Shown here in pieces: positions 63,452-64,000 of a stretch of DNA of 64,000 nt. The number at the start of each line of letters is the position of its first letter. Position 1 is the first letter of the stretch. The translations under genes were made by a program, and so were the position numbers. The DNA is from Hymenobacter sp. APR13 (GTDB taxonomy: Bacteria; Bacteroidota; Bacteroidia; Cytophagales; Hymenobacteraceae): NCBI RefSeq assembly GCF_000737515.1, contig NZ_CP006587.1, positions 3,963,001 through 4,027,000 of the forward strand, read 5' to 3'. The notes below the pieces were generated by a model. It worked only from the letters and a program-made list of their open reading frames with translations. It had not been told where the DNA came from and did no database searches.

Positions 63452-64000
63452 TTATTTCAGCAGAAAGGCGTGCACGGCTTGCTGGTGGGCTTTGAGCTCG
63501 GCCGAGGCGGTGGCGTGGGCCAGCTCGTAGGAGGCCAGGGCAGCGGTGGCTTTCAGCAGCTGCTCCTGCAGCTGCTGGCGCACTGCTTGTAGGCGCTGCT
63601 GGGCTTCTTCCAGCTGCCGGGCCAGGTCGGCGAGGCCGGTTTGCAGCTGCTGTTCCTGCTGCTGCAGCTGCACCAGGGGGCTGAGCGGCACGTTCGGAAT
63701 CCGGATTTCGCCCACCTTCTCGCGGTGCCGCTCCAGAATGCTGTTGCGGTCCGAGGTCAGCTTCAGTTCAAACTGCTCGGCCGATTTGAGCAACGCCGGC
63801 AAATCCAGGCTGGTGACGGCGGCAAAGGCGTTGAAGGCGGTCTGGTACAGAATCGGGCCCGAGAGGCCGCTGGCCTGCAGACTGGTCACTATTTTGGTGA
63901 AGGCCATGAAGTCCTTGCCGTCACCGGAAAGCAGCTGCCGGATGTGGTCGAGGTGGCGCTGCTCAGGCTGGGTCAGGAGCGGGGCCGCGGCGGTGGCGGC
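63452..64000 (-). CDS. Coiled-coil protein, N-terminal part cut by the window edge
   Basis: The frame is open from the right edge to a stop at 63452, giving at least 182 residues. An internal ATG at 63907 is preceded by in-frame protein-like sequence ('EQQRHLDHIRQLLSGDGKDF'), so the real start is outside. The visible part is helical: 'DLPALLKSAEQFELKLTSDR', then a Gln/Leu-rich coiled coil 'LVQLQQQEQQLQTGLADLAR' and 'YELAHATASAELKAHQQAVH'. It heads the same-strand cluster with the PspA-like and ABC genes. No family is recognised from this part. Confidence 0.7.
   Translation of the reverse strand, partial: AATAAAPLLTQPEQRHLDHIRQLLSGDGKDFMAFTKIVTSLQASGLSGPILYQTAFNAFAAVTSLDLPALLKSAEQFELKLTSDRNSILERHREKVGEIRIPNVPLSPLVQLQQQEQQLQTGLADLARQLEEAQQRLQAVRQQLQEQLLKATAALASYELAHATASAELKAHQQAVHAFLLK

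Overview
The window is chromosomal DNA from a GC-rich member of the Bacteroidota, most likely Hymenobacter or a close relative in the Cytophagales. This rests on several things: promoters of the Bacteroidota type (TAnnTTTG boxes), a Bacteroidota-type long IspG, a type III glutamine synthetase, a Porin_10-like outer-membrane protein, a DUF6728-type small protein, and many imperfect palindromic intergenic repeats. The genus is inferred, not proven. No tRNA, rRNA or CRISPR array was seen.

Layout. 1-20.7 kb is mostly housekeeping: the start of pabB (cut by the window edge), a TPR protein, a zinc-ribbon/NIF3 pair, a SMUG2-like uracil-DNA glycosylase, lpxK with a porin, miaE, a conserved periplasmic protein often labelled asparagine synthetase B, a MacB-type permease, an HTH protein with an Ala/Pro-rich tail, mtaB, an LtaS-like sulfatase and glutamine synthetase III. 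20.9-33.5 kb is accessory. It holds a tyrosine recombinase with 12-bp repeats at its 3' end, a serine recombinase, a UmuD-like/UmuC pair, two tandem roadblock proteins, lipoproteins, an outer-membrane barrel, and three related small four-helix membrane proteins, plus gene fragments and strong hairpins. 33.6-53.4 kb returns to core functions: a quinone oxidoreductase, two thioredoxin-fold proteins, a lactonase, ispG, an acyl-CoA ligase, an Rrf2 regulator with its reductase, leuS and two DUF389 proteins. AT-richer genes at 41.1-41.9 kb look acquired. 53.5-64 kb carries a sensor kinase split by a frameshift, its sigma-54 response regulator, an AT-rich PD-(D/E)XK-like protein, and a cluster made of an ABC ATPase, a permease, a substrate-binding/OmpA fusion and a PspA-like membrane coiled-coil protein. 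The last gene runs off the right edge.

Most notable points. A palindromic repeat is inserted in frame inside ispG, and a related copy lies between genes at 62.1 kb. Several families of long palindromic repeats occur, one nested inside another. The UmuD-like protein lacks the usual cleavage dipeptide. Two matching operators flank the Rrf2 gene. The three paralogous membrane proteins in the accessory region and the AT-rich nuclease-like gene are the best candidates for undescribed functions. The ABC/OmpA/PspA-like cluster suggests a cell-envelope system that couples a peptidoglycan-anchored binding protein to a transporter.
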